Assembly: GCF_016863175.1 (NCBI RefSeq)
Contig: NZ_BOOJ01000075.1
Location: 1-64,000, forward strand
DNA: 64,000 nt
Reading direction: 5' to 3'
Source of the DNA: Paraplanobispora siamensis
GTDB taxonomy: Bacteria; Actinomycetota; Actinomycetes; Streptosporangiales; Streptosporangiaceae
Shown here: piece by piece, positions 14,608-23,068 of the stretch
How the letters are laid out: the number at the start of each line of letters is the position of its first letter
How positions within the stretch are numbered: the stretch's first letter is position 1
Translations under genes and position numbers: made by a program
The notes under the pieces: model-generated
The model's database searches: none
What the model was told of the DNA's origin: nothing
Seen by the model: only the letters and a program-made list of their open reading frames with translations

Positions 14608-16683
14608 TCAGGCCCTCCCGCTCAGGTGCAGCAGGTACTCCTTGCGGTTGAGCGGGTTGCGGTCCGTCCGCGGCCGGGACGGGGCCGCCCCGGAGACCGG
14701 CTCGTAGCGGTCGAACGCGCATTCCAGCACGCCCTCGCCACGGGTCAGCCCCGGAAGCCGCTGCTGCAGCTCGTGCACCCGGGCCGCCGGGATCCCGCCC
14801 TCCAGCAGGCAGGCGGGGCCGTCGGCCACCGTCGTGCGCGGTACGGCGCGCAGCCGAGCCAGCACGGGCAGGACCGGCCCGAGCGCGTCGGCCGGGATCT
14901 CCAGGCGGAAGCGGTGGACCGGCTCGCACACGACGGTGCCGGCGCGCCTGAGCGCGCTCATCAGGACCAGCGGCGTCAGCAGGCGGAAGTCCCTGGCGGT
15001 GCTCGTCGGGGAGGTGTAGCCGGACTGCGTCACGGTGACCGTGCAGTCGACGACCCGCCATCCGCGCAGGCCCTGGTCCAGGGTCTCCAGCACGGTGTCC
15101 CGCATCGCCGCGCGGAAGTCCTCGGTCGTCTTGTAGATGTACAGCGGCACCGACTCGACCTTGACCTCCGTCCGGAACCGCACACCGGTGCCGGGCGGGG
15201 CCGGTTCGATCCGCAGCCCGACCGTGGCCGGGAACGGGTTGCCCGCCCGGCCGAGGAACTCGGCGGCCTCCCCGGTGCCGGCGAGGCGCTCGACGCAGAT
15301 CGCCGTGGTCTCGCGGAAGCCGACGTCGAGGCCGAAGTCGGCGGCCAGGGTCTCCTGGATGACCTCCTTCTGCACCTCGCCGTAGAGCGAGACGGAGGTC
15401 TCCCGCCGGATGTCGTCGTGCCGCAGGTTGATCAGCGGGTCCTGCTCGGCGAGCCGGGCGAGCGCGGCGTGCAGCGCGGCCCCCCGCCCCGGGCGGCGGG
15501 GCACGACGACGGTCTCCAGGGTCGGCGGGGCGAAGTGGCGCCCCCGCCCGGCCGCCCGGGGAGCGCCGAGCGTGTCGCCGATCCGGGCGCCGGCCAGGCC
15601 CCAGATCTTCGCGATCCGTCCCGCGGTGAGCGCCGGGCGCGGCACGGCCGAGCCGCGCTCGAAGACGTGGATCGCGGTGACCTTGGCCTCGCCGTCTTCG
15701 CCGTCCTCGCCGTCCCGGCCGAACCGCAGCCGGTCGCGCACGTGGACGCTTCCGGAGAACAGGCGTACGTAGGCGATCTTCTCGCCGGCGGCCCCGCGGT
15801 CGATCTTGAACACGGTGCCGGAGGCGAGGGCGCTCTCGTCCGCGCCGGCGACGGGCAGCAGCCGGACGATCGCGCGGGTCAGCTCCCGCACGCCCGCACC
15901 GGTGATCGCCGAACCGAGGAACACCGGGTGCGCCAGGGCCCGCCCGGTCTGCGCGGTCAGTTCCCCGAGCAGCCGGCCGTACGGCAGCGGCGTGCCGTCG
16001 AGGCAGGCGGCCAGCACGGCCTGGTCGTGCTCGGCCAGGGTCTCGGCCAGCCGGGTGGCGAAGGCGTCGTCGGCCGGTTCGTACGGGGCGGGCGCGCCGT
16101 CGGTTCGGCCGTAGGAGGCGGGTGCCTCGTCGGCCGGGTCATACGGGGTGGGCGTGTCGTCGGCGGGGCCGTACGGGATGAAGGCGGCCGCGCGCGTTCC
16201 CGGGTCGTGCGCCGTGCCCATGGCGACGGCGGCCGGGGCCAGCTTGCGGTGGATGTCCCGCAGGACCCGGCCGGGGTCGGCCCCGGCGCGGTCGATCTTG
16301 TTGATGAAGACCAGTGTGGGGACGCGCAGCCTCTGCAGGGCGCGCATCAGCAGACGGGTCTGCGCCTGCACGCCCTCCACGGCGGAGACCACCAGGACGG
16401 CTCCGTCGAGCACGTCCAGCACCCGTTCCACCTCGGCGACGAAGTCGGGGTGGCCGGGGGTGTCGATCAGGTTGACCGTGACGTCGTCGACGACGAAGGA
16501 CACCACCGCGGACTTGATGGTGATGCCGCGCCGGCGCTCCAGCGCCAGCGTGTCGGTCTGGGTGGTGCCGTCATCGACGCTGCCGACCTCGTCGATGGCC
16601 CCGGCGGTCTGCAGCAGCCGCTCGGTCAGGCTGGTCTTACCGGCGTCTACATGCGCCACGATCCCAAGGTTGAGCGTATGCAC
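14608..16683 (-). CDS. otrA: OtrA-like tetracycline resistance ribosomal protection GTPase
   Basis: A 691-residue EF-G paralogue of the ribosomal protection family. It has the GTPase motifs AHVDAGKTSLTERL, DTPGHPDF and INKID, and the C-terminus ends in NPLNRKEYLL as in Streptomyces OtrA. It would bind the ribosome and displace tetracycline in a GTP-dependent way (family knowledge). Residues 170-209 form an unusual insertion in the GTPase domain: four 10-residue repeats of the type PYxPADxAPA. GTG 16683 is the start; a stop codon lies just upstream in frame. It heads an operon with two ABC exporter halves, and a 36-codon leader ORF overlaps its start. Confidence 0.88.
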   Translation of the reverse strand: MHTLNLGIVAHVDAGKTSLTERLLQTAGAIDEVGSVDDGTTQTDTLALERRRGITIKSAVVSFVVDDVTVNLIDTPGHPDFVAEVERVLDVLDGAVLVVSAVEGVQAQTRLLMRALQRLRVPTLVFINKIDRAGADPGRVLRDIHRKLAPAAVAMGTAHDPGTRAAAFIPYGPADDTPTPYDPADEAPASYGRTDGAPAPYEPADDAFATRLAETLAEHDQAVLAACLDGTPLPYGRLLGELTAQTGRALAHPVFLGSAITGAGVRELTRAIVRLLPVAGADESALASGTVFKIDRGAAGEKIAYVRLFSGSVHVRDRLRFGRDGEDGEDGEAKVTAIHVFERGSAVPRPALTAGRIAKIWGLAGARIGDTLGAPRAAGRGRHFAPPTLETVVVPRRPGRGAALHAALARLAEQDPLINLRHDDIRRETSVSLYGEVQKEVIQETLAADFGLDVGFRETTAICVERLAGTGEAAEFLGRAGNPFPATVGLRIEPAPPGTGVRFRTEVKVESVPLYIYKTTEDFRAAMRDTVLETLDQGLRGWRVVDCTVTVTQSGYTSPTSTARDFRLLTPLVLMSALRRAGTVVCEPVHRFRLEIPADALGPVLPVLARLRAVPRTTVADGPACLLEGGIPAARVHELQQRLPGLTRGEGVLECAFDRYEPVSGAAPSRPRTDRNPLNRKEYLLHLSGRA

Positions 16684-16747
16684 GAAGCGTCATGTCCTCT
16701 GGATGGATGAAGGCCTGTTCGCGGATGGACATGTACGCTCGCCGCAT
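16637..16747 (-). CDS. Possible 36-codon leader ORF overlapping the otrA start
   Basis: An ATG at 16747, preceded by GGGGGAG at ideal distance, opens a 36-residue ORF (MRRAYMSIREQAFIHPED..., ending in CRRR). It overlaps the otrA GTG in another frame and stops 44 bases inside otrA. The ribosome site of otrA itself (AGAGGA) is 12 bases from its GTG and lies within this ORF. Translation of the leader would therefore pass over the otrA start, a layout like other antibiotic-responsive leader peptides. Inference only. Confidence 0.4.
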   Translation of the reverse strand: MRRAYMSIREQAFIHPEDMTLRAYAQPWDRGACRRR

Positions 16748-16861
16748 TTCGGCTCCCCCTGGCTCGATCATCGCCTTCACCGTGAGTACAACAATCCGGG
16801 GCCCGGCCGGACAACTGGTTTATCCGGGGCCGGTCCCGGCGCGAGGGTCCGGGCGACCGGC

Positions 16862-18229
16862 TCAGCCGACGATGACCTGCTCCTCGGGCATCTCGTAGCG
16901 GCGTACCCGGGTCCGCAGCGCCAGGGCGGAGAAAAGCGTGGCCGGGCCCACCCGGCCGGCGAACATCAGCAGGGCGACCAGGAGCTGCCCGGCCGGGGTG
17001 AGGGCGGCGGTGATGCCGGTGGACAGGCCCACCGTGGCGAAGGCCGAGATCGTCTCGAACAGCAGCTTGTCCAGGCTGTGCGGGGTGATGGCCAGCAGCA
17101 CGTAGGTGGAGACGATCACCAGGGCCACCGACAGCAGGGCGATGGTCAGCGCCTGGCGCTGCACGGCGGCGGTCAGGCGGCGGTGGCCGGCGTTGACGCC
17201 GTTCTCGCCGCGCAGCTCGGCCCACAGCACGTAGGCCAGCACGGCGAAGGTGGTGACCTTGACGCCGCCGGCGGTGCCGGCGCTGCCGCCGCCGATGAAC
17301 ATCAGCACGTCGGTGGCCAGCCAGCTGGTGGGCTCCATCGCCGCGATGTCGATGCTGTTGAACCCGGCGGTGCGGGGCATCACCCCGGTGAAGAACCCCG
17401 CCAGCAGCTTGCCGGGCACGTCCATCGGCCCCAGCGTCCGGGGGTTGGCCCACTCGGTGATCGTGAACACCAGGAAACCGGCGAGCAGCAGCACCGCCGT
17501 GACGACCACGGTGATGCGGGTCAGCACCGACCAGCGGCGGGGGTGGCGCCAGGAGCGGAGAAGCTCGAACACCACCGGGAAGCCCAGGCCGCCGACGATG
17601 ACGCCGGCGGCGATGGGCAGGCAGATCCACGCGTCGGTGGCGAAGCGCACCAGGTTGTCGGGCAGGAGGCCGAAGCCGGCGTTGTTGAAGGCCGACACGG
17701 CGTGGAACAGGCCCAGGTAGGCCGCCCGGCCGAGCGGCTCGCCGTACCCGGTGGCGAAGCGGATCGTGAGCACGGTGGCGATGACCGCCTCGGTGGCGAG
17801 GCTGAACAGCACCACGTTGCGGATCACCCGGCGCAGGTCCGCCATCTGCAGGGCCTTGGTCTCGGCCTGGGCCCACATGCGGGCCCGCAGTCCCAGCCGC
17901 CCGGAGACCATCACCGCGAACAGGGTGGCCAGCGTCATGATGCCCAGGCCGCCTGCCTGGATCAGCAACATGATGACGACCTCGCCGAAGGTCGACCAGT
18001 GGCCGCCGGTGTCGACCACCACCAGGCCGGTGACGCACACCGCCGAGATCGAGGTGAACAGCGCGTCGATCAGCCTGGTCGGCTCGCCGGACTCACCGGC
18101 CAGGGGGCTCGCCAGCAGGGCGGTGCCGACGGCCGCCGCGGAGGCGAAGGCGGTGACGATGATCTGGGCGGGGTGCTGGAAGCGGTCCAGCACGGACTGG
18201 GCGGTGGGGCGACGCATCACCCGCACCAT
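16862..18229 (-). CDS. TrkH/KtrB-family potassium uptake protein
   Basis: A 455-residue polytopic membrane protein with four pore-loop repeats. The selectivity-filter stretches are visible: SAVCVTGL, AFNNAGFG, MPRTAGFN and ATVGLSTG. This is the K+-translocating subunit, which normally works with a cytoplasmic RCK protein (KtrA/TrkA). No such partner gene is adjacent. ATG 18229 (MVRVMRRPTAQ) or ATG 18217 could be the start; neither has a strong ribosome site. It is divergent from the PPOX gene at 18371. Confidence 0.9.
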   Translation of the reverse strand: MVRVMRRPTAQSVLDRFQHPAQIIVTAFASAAAVGTALLASPLAGESGEPTRLIDALFTSISAVCVTGLVVVDTGGHWSTFGEVVIMLLIQAGGLGIMTLATLFAVMVSGRLGLRARMWAQAETKALQMADLRRVIRNVVLFSLATEAVIATVLTIRFATGYGEPLGRAAYLGLFHAVSAFNNAGFGLLPDNLVRFATDAWICLPIAAGVIVGGLGFPVVFELLRSWRHPRRWSVLTRITVVVTAVLLLAGFLVFTITEWANPRTLGPMDVPGKLLAGFFTGVMPRTAGFNSIDIAAMEPTSWLATDVLMFIGGGSAGTAGGVKVTTFAVLAYVLWAELRGENGVNAGHRRLTAAVQRQALTIALLSVALVIVSTYVLLAITPHSLDKLLFETISAFATVGLSTGITAALTPAGQLLVALLMFAGRVGPATLFSALALRTRVRRYEMPEEQVIVG

Positions 18230-18370
18230 CCTGCCCGTGTGTCGGCACCCCCGGCGCGGCGGCTCTCCGGCCGGGGGTGCGAGGATCGGTGATCGAGCAC
18301 CGACCGCTCCCAGAACCACCACCGGCCGGCCCGGGTCTCCGCGCCGGCCGGGCACGGAAAGGCATGTGAG

Positions 18371-18841
18371 ATGGCTCCGAAGATAGCGACCGTGCGCCGG
18401 GCCGAGCTGCCCGAGCTGCTGGAGTTCCTGCGCCCCCGGCACCACGGCCTGCTGTCGACCACGAGGGCCGACGGGCGGCCGCAGCTGTCGCCGGTCACCT
18501 GCGGGGTCGACGACAAGGGGCGGATCGTGGTCTCCACCTATCCGGAGCGTGCCAAGACCCGCAACGCCCGCCGCGACGGGCGGACCTCGATCTGCGTGCT
18601 GTCCGACGACTGGGACGGCCCCTGGGTGCAGGTGGACGGGCACGCCGAGGTGCTGGACATGCCCGAGGCCCTCGACGCGCTCGTGGACTACTACCGGTGC
18701 ATCGCAGGCGAGCATCCCGACTGGGACGAGTACCGCGCCGCCATGCGGCGCCAGGGCAAGTCCCTGATCCGCATCCGCATCGACCGCTGGGGCCCCATCG
18801 CGACCGGCGGCTTCCCGGCCCGCCTGGTCCCCGGCGACTGA
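18371..18841 (+). CDS. PPOX-class F420-dependent oxidoreductase
   Basis: A 156-residue split-barrel flavin/deazaflavin protein. The core LLSTTRADGRPQLSPVTCGVDDKGRIVVSTYPERAKTRNARRDGRTSICVL is typical of the TIGR03618-like PPOX group that uses F420. It would reduce a small organic substrate or act in F420H2-linked redox balance. It begins with ATG after GGAAAGG. It is 31 bp upstream of the acetyltransferase gene on the same strand, so the two could be co-transcribed. Confidence 0.88.
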   Translation: MAPKIATVRRAELPELLEFLRPRHHGLLSTTRADGRPQLSPVTCGVDDKGRIVVSTYPERAKTRNARRDGRTSICVLSDDWDGPWVQVDGHAEVLDMPEALDALVDYYRCIAGEHPDWDEYRAAMRRQGKSLIRIRIDRWGPIATGGFPARLVPGD

Positions 18842-18872
18842 AGCCCCGGCCGCTCGGAACGGATGGAGCACG

Positions 18873-19499
18873 ATGGACCTGCTGCCTTTCGACCCGGCGC
18901 ACGCGGCCGTGGTCGCGGGCTGGGCGGCCTCCTCCCGGGAGGTCGCGATGTGGTGCGGGCACAGGGGCTTCCCCCTTCCCCCGGAGGTCGTCGCGGGCTG
19001 GGGGACGGCCGGGGACGTGCGGGCCCGCATGCTCGTCCAGGAGGGGACCCTGCTCGGCTACGGCGAGCTGTGGATCGACGAGGAGGCGGGCGAGATCGAG
19101 CTCGCCCGGATCATCGTGGCGCCGGACGCCCGGGACCGGGGGATCGGCCGACGGCTGGTGCGGGAACTGACCGCGCTGGCGCGGCTGACCGGGCCGGCAG
19201 GGGAGCCGGGCCACACCGCGATCTTCATGCGGGTGCACCCGGACAACGACAGGGCGCTGCGGTGCTACCGGCAGGCGGACTTCGTACCGGTCGGCGACGG
19301 GCAGGCCGCGCAGTGGAACGCCGGCCAGCCGGTCGAGTACGTCTGGCTGCGTTACGCCGGGCCCGGTGACGCCGGGCCCCGGGACGCCGAGGCCGAGGAC
19401 GCCGGATCCGGGAGCGGCGGGTCCGGTGACGCCGGGTCCCGGGACGCCGGGCCCGAGGACATCGGGGCCGGGGACGCCCGGTCCGACGACACCGTGTGA
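18873..19499 (+). CDS. GNAT-family N-acetyltransferase with repetitive acidic tail
   Basis: A 208-residue protein. Residues 1-160 form a GNAT fold, with the acetyl-CoA pyrophosphate-binding motif RDRGIGRRL at about 88-96 and the helix DNDRALRCYRQADF. Residues 162-208 are a low-complexity tail of GDAGPRDA/GDAGSRDA-type units, encoded by GC-rich direct repeats, and look like recent slippage expansion with no conserved function. The substrate is unknown. Its stop is 9 bases before the start of the carboxylase gene, so the three genes from 18371 may be one operon. Confidence 0.85.
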   Translation: MDLLPFDPAHAAVVAGWAASSREVAMWCGHRGFPLPPEVVAGWGTAGDVRARMLVQEGTLLGYGELWIDEEAGEIELARIIVAPDARDRGIGRRLVRELTALARLTGPAGEPGHTAIFMRVHPDNDRALRCYRQADFVPVGDGQAAQWNAGQPVEYVWLRYAGPGDAGPRDAEAEDAGSGSGGSGDAGSRDAGPEDIGAGDARSDDTV

Positions 19500-19508
19500 A
19501 GGAGCCCG

Positions 19509-22500
19509 ATGCGCCGTACCCCGACGTTGCTCATCGCCAACCGCGGGGAGGTTGCCGTACGCGTCGCGCGTGCGGCCGCCGACCTGGGCTGGCGTTCGGT
19601 CGCGGTCCACTCCGCCGACGACGCGCGGTCGCTGCACGTACTGCACGCCGACGAGGCGCGGCCCCTGCCGGGGCGGGGCGCGGCGGCCTACCTGGACATG
19701 GGACGGGTGCTGGAGGCGGCGGCCGGGGCCGGGGCCACGCACCTGCATCCGGGCTACGGCTTCCTCAGCGAGAACGCCGAGTTCGCCCGGCGCTGCGCTG
19801 AGGCGGGGATCGTCTTCGTCGGGCCCGCACCCGGGACGCTGGAGCTCTTCGGCGACAAGGCGGCGGCCCGCGCCCTGGCCGGGCGGGTGGGGGTGCCCGT
19901 CGCCCCGGGCACCGCGCAGGCCGCCACGCTGGAGGAGGCCGAGGCGTTCATGGCCTCGCTGGAGGGCGGCGCCGCGGTGGTCAAGGCGCTGGCGGGCGGC
20001 GGAGGCCGTGGCATGCGGGTCGTGCGGGACCGGGACGGCCTCGCGGCGGCCTACGCCGCGGCCGGTGCCGAGGCCCTGGCCGCCTTCGGGGAGGGCGGCC
20101 TGTACGTGGAGGCGCTCGTCGAGAACGCGCGGCACATCGAGGTGCAGATCGTCGGCGACGGCGACCGCGTGGCGCATCTGTGGGAGCGCGACTGCACCGT
20201 GCAACGCCGCCACCAGAAGCTGCTGGAGTTCGCGCCCGCCCCGGCGCTCGATCCCGGCCTGCGGGCGGAGCTGATCGAGGCGGCCCTGCGGCTGGCCGGC
20301 GCCGTCCGGTACGAGGGGCTGGGCACCGTCGAGTTCCTCGTCGGCTCCGACGGCCGGTTCTTCTTCATCGAGGCCAACCCCCGCCTGCAGGTCGAGCACA
20401 CCGTCACCGAGGAGCTGACCGGGGTCGACCTCGTGATCTCCCAGCTGCGGCTCGCCGACGGCGCCACGCTGGGCGACCTGGGACTGGACGGCCGCCTCGA
20501 CCCCTCTCTGCCGCCTCCGGACGGCGCGGCCGTACAACTGCGCGTCACCATGGACGACCCGTCACCCGGGGGGAGAGCGGGCGTCCCGGGTGTTCCGGGC
20601 GCTTCGGGTGACCCCGACGTCCCGAATGTTCCGGACGTTCTGGGCGGGACGCTGCGGGCCTTCGAGCCGCCCGGCGGTCCCGGCCTGCGGGTCGACACCT
20701 TCGCCTACACCGGGTTCACACCCGGCACGGGCTTCGACCCCCTGCTCGCCAAACTGGTCGTCTCCCGCCGCGGGAACGACCTCGAGGCGCTGGTACGGCG
20801 GGCGGCGCGGGCGCTGGCCGAGTTCCGCGTCGAGGGGGTGCCGACCAACATCGCCCTGTTGCGCGCCGTACTCGACCGGCCGGAGATCCGCCGGGCGGAG
20901 GTGACGACGGCCTGGCTGGAGGAGCACCTGCCCGAACTGGTCGCCGCCGGCCGGGACCTGCCGCCGGGGCGCTTCTTCGCCGGTCGTACAGCGGACGGCC
21001 ATGCAGAGGACGGCCGTACCGGGGAGACACCGCCCGCGTCGGCGCCCGCCGCGGCTTCCGCGACCGGAGGCGGGATCGGGGAGGGCACCGGGCCGGAGTC
21101 CGCGTCCGGGACCGAGACCTCCGCACCGCCCGGGACCGTGGCGGTGGGCGCGCCCACCTCCGGTGTCGTGGCCGCCGTCGAGGCGCGGCCGGGTGCGGTC
21201 GTACGGGCCGGTCAGGTGCTGGCGGTCCTGGAGGCCATGAAGATGCACTTCACGGTCGAGGCGCCGGTGAGCGGGCGGGTCCGCGAGCTGGCCGCCGCGG
21301 TCGGCGACACCGTCGCCGGCGGACGCCCCGTGCTGTTCCTGGAGCCGCTCGGCGAGCACGGCGACGATCACGACCTGCCCGACGCGCCCGAGCGGGACCT
21401 GGACCATGTCCGCCCCGACCTGGGCGAGGTGCGCCGCCGCTGGGAGCTGACCCGGGACGAGGCCCGTCCCGAGGCGGTGGCCGCCCGGCACGAGCGCGGC
21501 CACCGTACCGCCCGGGAGAACGTGGCCGCCCTGCTGGACGACGGCAGTCTCAACGAGTACGGCGCCTTCGCCCTCGCGGCCCAGCGCCGCCGCCGCGGCG
21601 AGGAGGAGCTGCTGCGGCGCAGCCCGGCCGACGGTCTGATCACCGGTGTCGGCACGGTCAACGCCGACCTGTTCGGCGACCGGGCGACCTGCGCCGTGGC
21701 CGCCTACGACTACACCGTCCTGGCGGGCACGCAGGGCTACAACAACCACCGCAAGCTGGACCGCCTCATCGAGCTGGCCGGCCGGTGGAGGTGGCCGCTG
21801 GTGCTGCTGGCCGAGGGCGGGGGAGGGCGCCCCGGCGACACCGACGCCCCCTGGGTCTCGGCCCTCGACACCACCTCGTTCGTGCGCTTCGCGGCCCTGA
21901 GCGGCCGGGTGCCGCTGGTCGGCGTCGTCAACGGCCGCTGCTTCGCGGGCAACGCCGCGCTGCTGGGGTGCTGCGACGTCATCATCGCCACCCGCGGCGC
22001 CACGATCGGCATGGGCGGTCCCGCCATGATCGAGGGAGGCGGGCTGGGGACCTACCTGCCCGAGGAGATCGGCCCGGTGAGCGTGCAGGCCCCCAACGGC
22101 GTGTGCGACATCGTGGTCGACGACGAGGAGCAGGCGGTGGCGGCCGCGCGGCGGTACCTGTCGTACTTCCAGGGCGACCTCGCCGAGTGGTCGTGCGCCG
22201 ATCAGCGGGAGCTGCGCTTCCTGCTGCCGGAGGACCGCAAGCGCGTCTACGACGTGCGCCGGGTGCTCGCCACGCTGGCCGACACCGGCTCGGTGCTGGA
22301 ACTGCGGGAGTCCTTCGCCCCCGGGATGATCACCGCGCTGGCGCGTTTCGAGGGCCGCCCGTTCGGCGTGCTGGCCAACGACCCCGCCGTCGTCGGCGGG
22401 GCGATCACGGCGCAGGGCGCCGACAAGGCCGCCCGCTTCCTCAACCTGTGCGAGGCGCACCGGCTGCCGGTGCTCTCCCTGGTGGACACGCCCGGCTTCA

Positions 22501-22955
22501 TGGTCGGGCCCGAGTCCGAGCGGGAGGCGGCCGTGCGGCACGTGTCCCGGATGTTCCTGCGGGCGGCGAAGCTGACGGTCCCGCTGTTCAGCGTGGTCCT
22601 GCGCAAGGGGTACGGGCTGGGCGCCCAGGCGATGACGGGCGGCGCCTTCCACTCCCCGGAGCTGAACGTCGCCTGGCCCACGGGAGAGTTCGGCGGCATG
22701 GGCCTGGAGGGCGCCGTGCGGTTGTCGATGCGACGCGAGCTGGCGGCCGTCGCCGACCCCGCCGAGCGGGAGAAGCTCTTCCAGGACATGGTCGCCCTCG
22801 CCTACGAGCAGGGCAGGGCCGTCAACGTCGCGGCGCACCTGGAGATCGACGCGGTGATCGACCCCGCCGAGACGCGGCAGTGGCTGGGCCGCGCCCTGCG
22901 CGCCTCGCCCGTGCCGCAGGACAGGGGAGAGGGGGTGTTCGTCGACGCCTGGTGA
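19509..22955 (+). CDS. Single-chain acyl-CoA carboxylase (biotin carboxylase, BCCP and carboxyltransferase fused)
   Basis: A 1148-residue multidomain enzyme. Residues 1-480 are biotin carboxylase with GGGGRGM (163-169), RDCTVQRRHQKLLEFAP and EANPRLQVEHTVTE. A Ser/Gly/Ala-rich linker (490-545) leads to the biotinyl domain with EAMKM (biotinylated lysine 578). Residues 610-1148 are the carboxyltransferase, with the crotonase-like GYNNH and GGPAMIEGGGLG stretches. It would carboxylate an acyl-CoA with bicarbonate and ATP; acetyl, propionyl or a longer acyl chain cannot be told apart here. A GVPGASGDPDVPNVPD-type insertion interrupts the carboxylase domain at 355-379. ATG follows AAGGAG. Confidence 0.92.
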   Translation: MRRTPTLLIANRGEVAVRVARAAADLGWRSVAVHSADDARSLHVLHADEARPLPGRGAAAYLDMGRVLEAAAGAGATHLHPGYGFLSENAEFARRCAEAGIVFVGPAPGTLELFGDKAAARALAGRVGVPVAPGTAQAATLEEAEAFMASLEGGAAVVKALAGGGGRGMRVVRDRDGLAAAYAAAGAEALAAFGEGGLYVEALVENARHIEVQIVGDGDRVAHLWERDCTVQRRHQKLLEFAPAPALDPGLRAELIEAALRLAGAVRYEGLGTVEFLVGSDGRFFFIEANPRLQVEHTVTEELTGVDLVISQLRLADGATLGDLGLDGRLDPSLPPPDGAAVQLRVTMDDPSPGGRAGVPGVPGASGDPDVPNVPDVLGGTLRAFEPPGGPGLRVDTFAYTGFTPGTGFDPLLAKLVVSRRGNDLEALVRRAARALAEFRVEGVPTNIALLRAVLDRPEIRRAEVTTAWLEEHLPELVAAGRDLPPGRFFAGRTADGHAEDGRTGETPPASAPAAASATGGGIGEGTGPESASGTETSAPPGTVAVGAPTSGVVAAVEARPGAVVRAGQVLAVLEAMKMHFTVEAPVSGRVRELAAAVGDTVAGGRPVLFLEPLGEHGDDHDLPDAPERDLDHVRPDLGEVRRRWELTRDEARPEAVAARHERGHRTARENVAALLDDGSLNEYGAFALAAQRRRRGEEELLRRSPADGLITGVGTVNADLFGDRATCAVAAYDYTVLAGTQGYNNHRKLDRLIELAGRWRWPLVLLAEGGGGRPGDTDAPWVSALDTTSFVRFAALSGRVPLVGVVNGRCFAGNAALLGCCDVIIATRGATIGMGGPAMIEGGGLGTYLPEEIGPVSVQAPNGVCDIVVDDEEQAVAAARRYLSYFQGDLAEWSCADQRELRFLLPEDRKRVYDVRRVLATLADTGSVLELRESFAPGMITALARFEGRPFGVLANDPAVVGGAITAQGADKAARFLNLCEAHRLPVLSLVDTPGFMVGPESEREAAVRHVSRMFLRAAKLTVPLFSVVLRKGYGLGAQAMTGGAFHSPELNVAWPTGEFGGMGLEGAVRLSMRRELAAVADPAEREKLFQDMVALAYEQGRAVNVAAHLEIDAVIDPAETRQWLGRALRASPVPQDRGEGVFVDAW

Positions 22956-22966
22956 CGGGGCCGGAG

Positions 22967-23032
22967 GCCGGGTGCGGCGGTTTGCCGTGCCGGGTACGGC
23001 GGTCCGCTGAGCCGGGTGCGGCGGTCCGCTGT
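22967..23032. repeat. 22-bp tandem repeat (3 copies) after the carboxylase gene
   Basis: Three adjacent copies of a 22-bp unit (consensus GCCGGGTGCGGCGGTCCGCT plus 2 bases), starting 11 bp after the carboxylase stop codon and ending 36 bp before the next gene. No inverted symmetry strong enough for a terminator. Confidence 0.85.
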
Positions 23033-23068
23033 GCATATCGCGATTTTTCCGGCATCCTTCTCACCGAT

